64,000 nucleotides of DNA. It comes from Circinella umbellata. Taxonomy: Eukaryota > Mucoromycota > Mucoromycetes > Mucorales > Lichtheimiaceae. Under the pieces are notes generated by a model. The model saw nothing but the letters and a program-made list of their open reading frames with translations, had not been told where the DNA came from and searched no databases. Within the stretch, counting starts at the first letter, position 1, and the number at the start of each line of letters is the position of its first letter. This document shows, piece after piece, positions 33,701 through 46,170 of this stretch. The stretch spans positions 124,001-188,000 of the forward strand of contig JAIWNF010000035.1 of NCBI GenBank assembly GCA_025093555.1, in the 5' to 3' direction. The position numbers were made by a program, and so were the translations under genes.

Positions 33701-36664
33701 GCAAAGTTATTTCAATGATTTTGTTAAAAAACAAGGCTGAACCCCTATTTCATGCATGAAAACATATTTTAATATTTACCTGATCTATATGGTCCAAAAG
33801 GAACACTGGAACAATGTCCAAAAGATCGTAGAAGTTCGCCAGTTTGATTGATTCAAGAAACAACCTCAATAGAGATTATTCTTGTAATGAATCACAAAGA
33901 AAGCCACGTCGTCCTTGATACTCCAAAGGAACTGAAAATAGCGGGTCTACACAAGATTTGGTCAAGTCGATGATTGCTTCGGTTTCCCATAAACTAGTTT
34001 ACTATAAACATAGAGCAACAGATCATATATTTAAATTAGTTTACTGGTACAAGTTAAAAAAAAAACAGTGATAACCTAGCTCCTTCGCCAAGAAAAGCCA
34101 TCCAATACGTATCTGATGGAAAAACCAAATGACAACCAATGCGCAGCGTCTTAAAGTTATACCGTTTGCTTCATTCTAACAAAAAGAAACCTTTTAGACA
34201 AAGATCATTCTTTTTCTTAATTAAAAAAAAACAAAAATGTCATTTCTTCAAGACACTGTTTTTATTACCCAAAGAAACCAAGAACAGCAAATTACATAAG
34301 GTTGACTGGGTCCACTGTCATTAACACTTTGCCAAAAAGAATAATAGCATATATTCAATTAGTTTACTTATGTAATCGCATCATTTGTAAATTTCAAAGA
34401 AAAAAACAAGCTCAAAATGCTCTTTAGTAACTTACAAGGTCTATAAAAACAATTGACAATCTTCAAGAAGGAACCAGGAAGGTTTATAAGTAGATCAACC
34501 AGTGGGTTGTTTTGTCTAATAATGAAGAAAGGTAATTATATATTCAAATTAATATTCACAGTTTTCTTTTATTGTATAAATTTACCTAAATTATGTTGTT
34601 ATGGTAATTATTGTTATAACAATGGTAACCATGTGAACAAGAAAAAAAAAAGAAAAGAAAAAAACGTGCTGTTTTTTAGTCAACGCGTTTTGTGTTCTGG
34701 AAGATAAGTACCTTTCTATTGTTTTATGACCCTGTTCAATTGAGTCTTGCAGCATTATAATTTTCAACAAAGCAAAAAACAAAATCGAGACATTCATTAC
34801 TTGCTTATACAAATATATAAATCTTATTTTCTAGTGTGTTCATAGAATTGGTATGCAAAGAAAAAAAAAGGTCTGGACAAAACCACGATCAATGCCCTCT
34901 TTGGATCGGTGGATGAATTTAAAAAAAGCCAGCGCTAATAAGTTTTTTATTCTGACAAGTTGTAATACACCTATGGAAATTTTATGACATCCTCAAAAAA
35001 GATATCAAAATTACTTTGAATGTCGTATAGGAGTAATCATGAACTAAAAGCAGTAGCAATGCTGATAAAAAGCTAAAATATTAATTACATCAGTAGCGCT
35101 AGTGGTTTTTTTTTGAAAATAAAGTCACCTAGTGTTATTTTTGTCCTTATAAAGTATATTCTCAAGTAAGATATCCGTTGGTACCCATATTCTTGCATTT
35201 GTGTATATTCTACCCGTTTAACAATACATACTGTTGACGTTTGAAAAGTATCAAAGTTGGTCAGCAAAGACAAGAGCGGTTACAAAAAAAAAACCAAAAA
35301 AACTGGGGTCTCACGGTTATAAATATCTACAACAGTTATATCGAATACATGGATTTTAATAACGGTTCATTTTACATTCGAATAAGAGCGTTCATTTATA
35401 TTTAATACTATTTTATATATATAGAAAATAAGCTGAGGAACAAAGAAAAGTGTTGAAAATGAACAAGGAACGACTGTGTTGGTTTATTATTATTCGCTGT
35501 AGGAGCTTTATCTTAGCAATCAAATGATTTTAATAGTATGTGTAATAATGAGCTCTGGTATATGAATCAAACTTCAGTCCATTGTCAAATAATGGCAGCA
35601 GAGGTGATAATGATAACTTGATTTATACCTACACCACCCCGTCTCATGATAACTCTTCATCACAAAATTAATTTTTTTCTTTAAATACATCTCATGCGTT
35701 TTTTTTTTTTGTGGTGACCGGTCATAGAGAATCAAGTGAAAACGGGAGTTGTTTTGACCATATATTTCTGTCAAAAATATATATTGATCATGGTACCTTA
35801 TAATTTTGAATCAAGATAATATAAATGATATTCCTATTTATGTAAAGTTGTTTTTTTTATAAATGTCCTTTGTTCATCACCCCCCGCTCATTTTGATAAT
35901 TATCATTTATAATATCATGTTATTTACTATTTTGGAATGATGTCAGATATAATGTAGTAACTAATTAAGTATATGAGATAAGTAGTATCATAGAAAGAAA
36001 AGGTACTATGATAAATGCTATCATTGAACAAAAAAAAAAGAAAATATAAAAACAATGGTGTTTTGAAAGATACTTAAATGTGTGTTACAAAATAAAAAAA
36101 AGTGGATAATAGGATTCAAGTTATCCCATATAATTTAAACAATGGTTTTTAATGCAGATCCCAGTCCTTATATTTCGTGTAACAGTGATCACTGAGAGTG
36201 ATCAGGCTTTGTTTCGAACGGTTTTTTTTTGTTTGAGACCACGATTATGGTTTGCGCGTGTCTATACTTATGTGTGTTCATGTGTTTCGTTTTTTTCTTT
36301 TATTATTTGAAGCAAGAATAATGGTCCCATCTTAAGATCACAAAGCAAATCAGTTCGTCAGTTTTAAAATCTGCGTAGCATAGAAAAAAAAGTGGTACCA
36401 AATGTAGATAAGGCAATAACAAGGAACCCATTTGTCTTTCCAAACATAGTAACTAAATTGATTCAAAACAAAAGACTAAAAAAATACATAATCATGTTTC
36501 ATTATTATTGTTTATTCACGTTATAATAATATAATACGTTGTCTCTTTCTTTTTTTTAATTTTTTTTTTTTTTTGAAGAATTATATCTTCCTTTCTCTTT
36601 TATTTATTCTATTCTGTCAAAAATATCCTCAAAAGTAAAAAGTAAATAAGTTATAATATATACG
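30735..36664. other. Large gene-poor region with one GC-richer island
   Basis: Nearly 6 kb of AT-rich sequence. The first ~150 bp is a GA-rich leader of the VTT gene and the last ~150 bp the leader of the SKT5-like gene. Only ~33020-33600 stands out by higher GC and is listed separately. Other open frames here are short, Phe/Lys/Asn rich and unconvincing. Confidence 0.55.
33028..33428 (-). other. Coding-like island, possible two-exon remnant
   Basis: A minus-strand frame from 33428 to 33234 reads smoothly (for example HHSWGTMSLGIALCLDL and DIPHDGVVRTCYFAPSIE) and ends at a good GTAAGA donor. An acceptor at 33127-33128 restores frame for 33126-33028 (EKQPYQDSG...GLGWATVLGVFG, then a stop), giving about 97 codons. 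No ATG lies near the 5' end, where a TGA precedes the frame. The composition is GC richer than the flanks. I do not recognise the protein; it may be a transposon or gene remnant. Confidence 0.3.
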
Positions 36665-39367
36665 ATGACAGTAGGATATATACCTCCAACAATGTATTAT
36701 GTTCAACAACAACAGCAACAACATCCACAGCAGCTGAGAAGAGCTAAGCCATTACCACAAATTCCTGGGTCAATTGAACCGATATTTCCTCAATCTACAG
36801 TACCTTATTATGGATCTATTTCTAACTTTCCACCTCAACCACTTCCTCCATCTGTGGGCCCTCCTATATCTAGCGGTATTGCATTTCTAAGTAAACAGGG
36901 TTGTTTCTGTGTATACTTTTATTTTTGAATCAAGATAATTAAACAAAAAGGTCTATAATATGATATAGTAGGACAGTCGCCTTATTCAAGTCTGATCATG
37001 CTTCCACCATCCACTATTCAATCAAAACGACATAGTTTTAGTGAACAAGCTGTTAATGAAAAAACGCACTTGATACGTAATGCTGAGTTGCAACCGCAAC
37101 AACAAGAAATGCATAGACGATATTCGATAGATTTTGGTGGTGGTTCTAATATTGCTATTGGTGAAAGTACCAAGATCGAAGAAGAGGAGGCGGAAGAGGA
37201 AGGAAAAGAGATAGAAGAAACAACAGGGGCAACCACAACGCAAAAACCATTTGATCCATCTTATGAACCAGTTACTACCGGTAGTAATAATAATAATAAT
37301 AATAAGATCTTCCAAATACCTAACACACCCGATGATGATCTAGTTGTCTCTACAACAGCAACAAGAAGTAATAGTTGTCTTTCACCTTCAACTGCATCGC
37401 CTGCAACACCGACATATCAGACGACAGTAGCACCTTCCAAGATTCCGTCACCATGGGGATCTATGGTATCACTTTGTCTTCGTGACAATGAAGAAGATCA
37501 AAAAGTACCTGTATCGCCTATAGCAGTAACAACATTCACAACAAAACCTCAACCCATTGTCATGGAAGAGCAAGAAGAACAAAAACGATCATCGACAGTC
37601 GTGACTGATCCGGCTCAATTGCCATTAACAGATCCAGTGCCGTCATCACCAGTAGGAATTATGAATAAAAAACAATCATTACCAACGCAAGCACCATTAG
37701 TAGCATCAGGTATACCAACACCAGAAGATAATAATAGTAATAACAATAATAACAATAATGAACCTGCAACAAGGAGAGCGGAGGAACAACAGCAACAACA
37801 TCAAGATCCATCATTCTCATTTGATAAACCGCCCCGATTTTCTTATATTGTCGCTAGTTACAGTCTAACGCATCAAAAAGATGCAGTTAAAACATATCGT
37901 CGTATGGCCAGCAAGACCAAGAACAAACAAGTTCAACTTGCTTATGCCAAATATTTATTAGATGTGGCGCGACTCTATGAAGAAAATACAACTACGCGTC
38001 AGCGACTATCAAATGAAGGAAAATATTGGATTAGTCGATTAGCGAAAAAGAAGATATGGGAAGCTGTTTTTTTAAACGGAAAACATTATCTGGAAGCAAA
38101 TCAACATGCGAAAGCCATAAGGTGTTTTGAAAAAGCAGCAAAGCATGGTTATTCTCGTGCTTATTTGGCTTTGGCGGAACGAGCAGAAGAACAAAATGAT
38201 TGGACTAAGGCGCTGGCATGTTATCGATCCGCAGCAGATGGTCACCCAGAAGCTAATTATGTAAGTGTAGTGTGTATGTGTGTTCTTCAAGTGATGCTGC
38301 TATGAAGAGCTTCTTTTTATCATATGTTTATTATTTCGGAATAATCTACTTTATGTTACGAATTTTTGGACATGTGTAGAACTGTGGATAACTAGAAGGG
38401 GACACAAATGAAATTGGTTGAGAATTGACATATGAACCTGAATTTTGTTATATAGAGAATGGCAATGGTTTTATTAAGGCAACGTATGAATCCAATTCAG
38501 GTGCTTCAAAAAGCTGCCAGGGATGGTAAAACAATAGAAAGTGGAAAAGCAGCTTTAGTATTGAGCAATATTTATGCACATATTTTAAAAACAAGGTAAA
38601 TATTATTATCTATAACCGAATAAAAAGGAAAAAAAAAAGCTAGATGTGGCCAATGACTGAATTATAGCGAACAATATTTCATATTATAATACCAGTGAAC
38701 ATGTTGAGAAAGATGAATTAAAAGCATTCCGATATCTTAAGCAGGCTTTTCAATTTGATTTGATTGAAGCTGTGCATCGTATGGGACAAGTATATCTTTA
38801 TGGATTATATGGTCAATCCAAGGATGTTTGGCGAGGGTATCAGTGTTTTATGAAAGCAGCCGAAGAAGGTTACGATCTAGCCATGTTGGACCTAGCTCAA
38901 GTATACGAGAAAGGAATTCAAGGTTATCTTTCACAACAGCCAGAAGCAGCATTTCGATGGTGCCAACGTGCGGCTGAACGAGGATTAAAAGAGGCTGAAT
39001 ACACATTAGGGTAAGAATGTGTCATGATCTTTTTTTAGGAATAAATGAAAAGATGAGCAATATTAGATGATTAACATTGATAATCAATGACTAACAGTAC
39101 CTCTCTCGTGTATATTGATATAATTATAGAACATATTATGAGATAGGTGTGGGAATAAGTATTGATTATCCACGAGCGTTGGAATATTTTGGGAAAGCTG
39201 CATCCAAGGGACATGTCGAAGCCGCTGGAAAATTAAATCTTCCCGTCGCCGTAACATCCTCATCTTCAACCACATCATTAACGCTATCTGAAAATAGCAA
39301 TAATAAAAAATTACAAGCATCCTTGATGCAACAACAACAAAAACATGAACGGTGCTATATCATGTAA
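36665..39367 (+). CDS. Sel1-repeat protein, SKT5/CHS4-like chitin synthase activator
   Basis: Exons 36665-36890, 36969-38260, 38456-38595, 38696-39010 and 39130-39367 give 736 residues. The N-terminal ~370 residues are low complexity (poly-Gln, Pro, Ser, Asn, acidic runs). From ~residue 400 there are tandem ~36-residue Sel1 repeats, seen as AIRCFEKAAKHGYSRAYLALA, ALACYRSAADGHPEA, GYQCFMKAAEEGYDLAMLDLA, AFRWCQRAAERGLKEAEYTLG and ALEYFGKAASKGHVEAA. The C-terminus is CYIM, a CaaX box for prenylation. Yeast Chs4/Skt5 has the same layout, activates chitin synthase III and links it to the septin ring. It should act at the plasma membrane of septa and growth sites. The low-complexity half prevents assignment to a particular paralogue. 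Confidence 0.88.
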
Positions 39368-39678
39368 TAATAATAACAGTTTAATTATTAAAGAGTTATA
39401 ATAATAAAGAGATTCATCTTATATAGTTTGATATACAATTTTATTTTATTCTTTTATGTGATAATTTATATTTCTCTTATAAAGTGAATAATGACATAAT
39501 TACAAAGAGGAGAGTTGTACATTTTTCTTTTTCAGGGAGGGTGATACGTCTTTTTTTCCCCCAATGGATAAATATATAGGAGAGGGATAGATGGAAATAT
39601 GAGAATATAAATATTATAACGAAAAGGTAACAAAATGGGGGGGAAACACAAATGGGAAAAAATAAATAAATAAGGCAT
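39368..39678. other. Convergent 3' intergenic region
   Basis: AT-rich 3' flanks of the SKT5-like and carnitine acyltransferase genes. No gene is seen. Confidence 0.6.
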
Positions 39679-42402
39679 CTAATTTTCACGAAGAACAAGT
39701 CGTTTACCGACTTTACGTGTAACAGATGAACTTGAATTACTTGTATGAGAAGAGGTATCGGATGCAACATCACCATTATCAAAATAACTATAGCCGTTGA
39801 TCATCTCATGCGCCTCTTCCATGGCCAGCAATCGTTGACGTTGAGACAATCCACCTGGGTATTTTTCTTTCATTAACATACCTTGTACGTCCAATAAATA
39901 AGCTTCCAAAGTAGCTAAATAACGTTCGGTTTGACGATGTTTAGATGATGCAACAAAAGCAATACCATCTTCCTTGATAATATAGCCAATACCAAAACCA
40001 TCAGAAACAACAGGACCGAAACCGAAGAGACGTAACGCAGGATTACCACAGTTAGATGTACTGATAACTGTATGGCTCATAGTTTTCCATCCAGGATCGG
40101 TAAAGATTAAAGGTTTTTTTTCACCGATATGAGTGCGATCCCAAAGACATTCCATGGCATATAAGTGACGATCATGGCCTTGTCCTTTGGCACATTCACG
40201 AGTCAAACCAGTATGTGTTTTAAGTGCTTTGCGTAAAGTTTCTAATTTATCACTATCAGAAGCACTGGAGAAATAAGTCTCGACAAAGTTAACAGAATCT
40301 TCAGTACAACTGCGAATGGCTTCAGTACGACCATGTAAATAGGTCTTGGTCATGGCGGGCTCATAGGTACTTTCACATTTACCATAAAGACCATAATAAG
40401 CGGCTTGGAATGCCATCTAGCAAAAAAAAAAAATCGAATGTTAATAAGTTTTTTTTTTTGATTAGGTAATCACTTAAGCAGGATTTCGTAATACAATAAT
40501 TTATAGTTACCTGAACGAAAGCATCAGGACTCATTTTCATATCGGTGATAAAATATTTGCCGTAATTGTTAAACTCAAGAACCTTGACTTCATTTTGTAA
40601 GATAAGATCACTTAAACGAGTTTCGGCAAAACGTACGCCCATAGTCACTTTTGGGGTCATTCTCCATTCAAGACGACGTGGGTTACTATCGAAACCTTGC
40701 GATGTTGCTGAAGCAGCGCTACCGCGACGGCCAGGAGTATTATCTTGAGAGTTATGGGAATGGAAAATAGATTTAGTTTGACTATTGATTGTCTTTGCAA
40801 ACCGAAGAATAGTATCAGTATAAATGTCCGAGACATAACGTAACACGGTGTGACCATCGACACCTGAATTATATGTAAAAAAAAAAGTTGAGTACAAAAA
40901 AAAAAATGTGGGGAATAAAAAAAATGACGATATAATTTTTGTCCCTTGATTCTTATTATTCTAAAAACTCACCAGTATGTTCAAAATTGATACCCGCACT
41001 ACCATTTTTGCACACGATAATCTAAAAAGTGATGATAATATAAGTTATTTTCTTGTGTTATTTTCCCACCCCACATTTTTCTTTTCAAATCTAAATTTAG
41101 AGTTGCCGGTTGATGATGATGAAAAAAGAAATCAATCTTACCTGGAGCTTATCATACCAACGATTAGTACATGTTCCGACCTGCAGGCCATGATCTAATT
41201 TATAGGTACCACAAAGCATATTGGTTGAAAGATCCTCAATAGTGGATGGGGTGACATGATCCAAACAGACGACAAAAAGGGCCTTATCAACGACTTGTAA
41301 AGCGTCATTGTTCACGGGATCTTGTTGAAGTTCTGTTCGAAGACGAGCCCAATTACGACGGTTTTCGGTAGTTAAAACGCCAATGGCATTTTTAGCAATG
41401 TCTGTCACTGGTACTTGGGTTGCATCATGAATGATGGCACGTAGATTGGAAGCGATTTCTTTTTCATTCATTACGACAGCACCATTTTCATCAAATACTT
41501 CGAAATGATAACATTGAGAACGCGCCATGACGACAATGTGACGTGATTCTTCAGCAGGTGCAATATAACAACCATTGTCTGTGGGTACACGTGAAGTAGC
41601 AAATAATCTTGTGAACTGAGACATACACAGGGGTGTGCCGCGAAACACATCTGGTTCCAAACTTTTGGCTCTCAAGGCTTCAATAAATGTTAAAGTGGAA
41701 CAAATCAAGGATGCAGCACGAACAACTTGATCATTACGTTGAGGTGTTGGATCATCTTCCAACAAAAAGAATGGGTTTAAATTCAATACCACAGGGTCGG
41801 TTGTTTGAAGATAGGCATCGTACCTAGTGATAATAATAGTTACATTATCATAATTAATCGATTAAAAAAAGTTAATATCTTATTGTTTTTGTGCTGCTTT
41901 CTTTTTTCCCACCCCGTGGGAAAAAAAAGCGATTTTCATCTTTAAAGCAAAAAGTTTTTTTTTTTACCAAAATTCTTCAATGTATGACATTTTATCGGTG
42001 GCATATTTTTTCAGTTCATCTTGAAGTTGAGGTCCTTCATTATTCAAAAATAATTCTGCGGCTGCTTTTGTTTTTTCATATTCTTGAGGAGTCTATATAT
42101 ATATTTTTATATATGAAAATAATTTGGAAAATTTTTAATCATATGGTCTAAATCTCTTTTTGGTAATTATAAGGATAAGAATAAGGGTTCTCCCCACTTG
42201 AAAAATAGGGGTAAAAAAGAAACAGAGTGATAGTATCCATGATTATTTTTTTCTTCTTTGTATTTACCTGAATAGGTTTAACGGCAGTAAGGTACCGTTT
42301 AATAGTGTTTTTAAGGTCTGGAATAGGTAAATTAGGTAATTTATCTTGATATTGAAAAGTCTTTCCGCCTGTCGTATCGATGTTTCTAGCTGCTTCAATC
42401 AT
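39679..42402 (-). CDS. Carnitine O-acyltransferase (acetyltransferase type)
   Basis: Exons 42402-42268, 42092-41968, 41823-41142, 41021-40973, 40863-40511 and 40416-39679 give 693 residues. The catalytic histidine is H329 in INFEHTGVDGHTVLRYVSD, followed by the family's VDGHT. The N-terminal YQDKLPNLPIPDL and the late STSNCG and GFGPVVSDGFGIGY motifs also match choline/carnitine acyltransferases (PF00755). The enzyme moves acetyl or short acyl groups between CoA and carnitine for transport between compartments. There is no clear presequence and the C-terminus (VLREN) is not a peroxisomal PTS1, so a cytosolic or outer-membrane form like yeast Yat1/Yat2 is the best guess. A Ser/Asn-rich insertion (SHNSQDNTPGRRGSAASATS) lies in exon 5 and a Ser/Thr-rich tail at the end. 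Confidence 0.93.
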
Positions 42403-43455
42403 GTAGTATATTTAATCTTTTGTATGTATTAATAGGGTAAAAGGAAAAAAAGAAAAAGAAAAGACTTTAAAAATGCAAGTGTAGGGAAAATAAAAAATAA
42501 AAATAAAAAAAAAAGAGGAGAAAAGAAAATTTGTTTCACCTTTCTTTTATGGGCTAAAAAAAGTTGTCACCACCCCCACAGCTCTGGTTCTTTTCAATTT
42601 TCCTTGCTTTTCCCTGTTATTATTATCCAAGTTTACATAAGTCCCGCATAAAAGAAACTCAAAAAACGTCATGATTATAGGCTCCTATTTCAAGTAAGCT
42701 GATTGGTCCCACGTTTTCCGATTGTTCTTGATTCAGAAACATTCAATTCGTTTAACCGAATCGTAAATTTTTTTTTTTTTTTTGTGTTATCTGAACTGAA
42801 ATCTAAAAACAAAGGGAGGCATAATTATTTTTTTTTCTAGACTTGTACGTGTCAGAAGGGCAGTAGTTTCAGATTAGGACTTGTCGGAGAGAAAGAGAGT
42901 ATAATTAAAAGAGATGAAGATCAAATGTGGGGGAACAACGTTAAGGCGCAACGACCTTGACGGAATATCGATTAGGCCTATTAATATATACATCTGCACA
43001 TGCAAGACACACTATTCCACTTCCCACCTCACAAAGTTAATTGGGCCTATAATGGCTCTTAAGACCATGTGAAGATCATGAAAGTGATATTATAAGGGAC
43101 ACAAACAATACAAAAAAAGCAACAACGAAAAAAAAAATTTAAAAAAGAGGCTGTTTATAATAATAATAATGTTCAAATGTTGTTTCATAAAGAAATAAGA
43201 AAAGAGAGAGAGAGAGAGAGAGATAAGAAGACGGAATAAAAAAAAAGAGAGAGAAAAAGATTATATCAAAACATCAGACATCTAATGTTCCAATGGTATA
43301 ACAAATTTGTGTTTTAAAAAAATAAAAAGTAAGAAATAGCTGGTTGTTTACGAGTGGAAATAGAGGGTTAAGGGGCGGGGGAGAGATAAGTAGGTTACTT
43401 AATAGCAAAGGTTGTTAGAGAAAGATATGAGCCATACAAGTTTCATTTCTCTTTT
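42403..43455. other. Intergenic region
   Basis: Promoter and leader of the carnitine acyltransferase (AG/AT-rich) and the 3' flank of the septin gene. A (GA)n tract occurs at 43203-43223. No gene is seen. Confidence 0.6.
43203..43223 (+). repeat. (GA)n microsatellite
   Basis: About ten GA units in the septin 3' flank, within a longer purine-rich stretch. Confidence 0.85.
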
Positions 43456-46170
43456 TTAGGCATCAGAGATTTGAGCTTGTGCCAATCTAGCCTCTAGATT
43501 ACGTAACGCTTCTTCCTTGCTCAAGAGCTCGGCTCTCTTTTCTTGGATCTCACGTTGAACCTTGAGTTCGATTTCGCGGAGCTAAATACAATTATAGAGA
43601 TCAGTATAAACCATTTGGCAAAGTGTTTTACCATGGAAATAAATTGCTCAAACTGTTGTCATGACGGCGAACATTTTTTCCACGGTAAATTGATAATTTT
43701 ATCTTTTTATCTTTTCATCTTTCTTTTCTTACCTTTTCTTCTTCCTTCTTCAATTGTTCTTCCTTCAATCGTACACTCTGACTTGCCATATCCTCAGGGT
43801 TAAGGGAGGCATCCCTAAAATAGAATTAAATAAAAAGAATCAGCTTGTATCATTCTCATACTTTTTATACTTCTTCCTTTCCATTTTTTTTTGATATTAA
43901 TACTTACTCAGCATCACCACCATTAACTGTACGGCTAAGTTTTTCAGTACGATAATTTTCGTACAAGAAGTCATGAGTGATTTCCTTAAGATCCTGCAAG
44001 TGGGAACTCAATAAAGCGGATCTCAATCTTGCGAAATCGGAGTGTTGTGGGTTGTCAACTATTGTTATATTATTATTTTTAGTCTTCATAATTCGATAGA
44101 CATTAAAAATATATGCAGTTCATCACAAACACACACACACAAGCGCGCATATATATACCCCCTTTTCTCTGCTCCTTTTTTTATGCAGTTATTGTTTATA
44201 TTAGTGTTTATTATTATGTAGCGCGCATAATATTTACCTTCGACAGCACCCCACGGGTATTGACGACCACGGACTGTACGACCATTCACGACAATTTCTT
44301 CATCACTACCAATAATAGCAAAAGGTAACAAAGCCTATATAGTACGGAATTAATGATCTAATATTCCTCTAGTCTGTTTTTCTCATCGTCCTTCCTCTCT
44401 TATATATATATTATATTTACCCGCAATTCACTGTTTTCTTCGATTGTATCTTCATCATCTTCTTCAACATCGTAAGGGAAGTTATAGATGGGGATATTAT
44501 AATGTTCAATATCTTCCATAATCTATTAAAGTAAATCATTAAAAATCAATATGATTTTTTTTTTGTTTACACAATATATTGTTTATGAGATTAACTTACT
44601 CTTCTCTTGAAATCTTTCAATTCTTGAGGTGTAAGTGAATCAGCACGACCAACAACAGGAATAACGTTAACTCTAGGACTCAAACGACGCATCAATTCAA
44701 TATCAATTTCACGAAGAGCGTGACCTGTAGGTGAAATGAAATACAAAAGGGAATGAATACGATTATCACGGAATCGTGGATTACGTTTAATTCGAGATTC
44801 TTCTGCAAGGATATCATCATATTGTCTTTCAAGATAACCAACAATTTCTTGGAAGCTAAAAAAAATAAATAAAATAAACCAAGATTAGTTAGTAATTTTT
44901 GTACTACCATCAAGTAATATAAAAAAACGTGTGTGATCTCATAATTAAATCAATCACACTTTCACAAAATCAAAATAAAATTTTTACCATCGTTCATTGT
45001 CAATGTTGTCACCGAAACCAGGTGTGTCAACGATAGTTAAAGAAATTCTACAATAAGATAAAAAATATTTATAGTACGTCAGAATAACATGCAAGAAAAT
45101 CCTTTTTTTTTTATGCATTAAAAAAAAAAAACTCCCCCAAAATAACTTTGCTCCCTTTTTTTTGGTGCATTCACTTGTATATCTTTCTCTCACCTAACCC
45201 TTAGTCCCCCCCTTGTTTTTCCCCGCGCGCTTTTTAAAGCATATAACCTCTTGGTCTGCATTCTCTTTTCTCAAATACCCCTTACATCTCTTACTCTCTT
45301 TCAAGATATACCTCTTCTTACAACCCTACCCCCTCTTTTATAAGCACCCCCTTTTTTTTTTCTTTTTGGCTATGGTTTATTTTTTCTCCGTTATATGTCT
45401 TTAATGTTTCTATGAGTATATATCTTTAAGATAACAATACCTGACACCATCTTCATCCAATTCTATATTGTGTTCAAGTTAAAAAAAATCGTTTTTTTTT
45501 TCGCGTGATTTTATAGGTTCAGAAAGGTGAGTTGAATCCAATTATGAATGAGATTGAAAAAACAGGTGCGATATAAAAAAAAAAGAAAGAATATATAATT
45601 AGTGAGTAAGATCAAACGAGAAGACATATAAACGGTAGAAGGAGAAAGGAAAAGAGAGAAGAAGAGAAAGAGTAAAAGAAAGAAACAGTGAAAAGAAAAA
45701 GATAGTTTTTTTTTGTTACTTACCAACAGATACGGGCTTGATTGTGATACCTTCTTCGTTATGAGCCTCCTCAGGGTTGTCACATACTTTCTTTGCTAAA
45801 ACACTAGAGCTACAGAGAGTGTTAACAAAAGTAGTGCGACCAGTACCAGAGGCACCTAATTATTATATAATAAATTTTGATTTTTTTTTTATTAAATTTT
45901 TGAAATATATAAATATCGTTGTTATGTTGTTAATGAAATAAAACAAGATGATGACAAAAAAAAAAAAGAGTTGTAACGTACCGACAACCATCAAAGTGAA
46001 TTGGAAACCTTTTTTGACGTTTTTTCTACGACCACCAAGTCTCTATATAATTATAATAATAATGGATAAGGTATACAAATATTTATTTTAATTTTTTCAT
46101 CTAAAAAAAACATCGAATTTATTTAATAATTTTAGTTTTTTGTCAATGTCTTATTTCTTACATGAGCCAT
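43456..46170 (-). CDS. Septin, Cdc11/AspA class
   Basis: Eleven exons (46170-46162, 46042-45982, 45855-45724, 45462-45441, 45047-44988, 44855-44600, 44522-44421, 44334-44238, 44058-43908, 43814-43733, 43581-43456) join in phase to 365 residues. G1 is GASGTGRT (24-31), G3 is DTPG (82-85) and the G4 equivalent is GRAD. The septin-unique element follows at [12 protein letters not shown], and a C-terminal coiled coil at ~310-360. The P-loop has Arg where most septins have Lys, a known feature of Cdc11-type septins. Septins form filaments that scaffold septation and polarity, and Cdc11 caps the hetero-octamer rod. Exons of 9 and 22 bp are unusually small but are needed for the frame. The start [15 protein letters not shown] fits the family N-terminus. 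Confidence 0.96.

Noticed and set aside
37018..37315. Minus-strand frames within the SKT5-like gene
   Set aside because: They are antisense shadows of the low-complexity N-terminal region.
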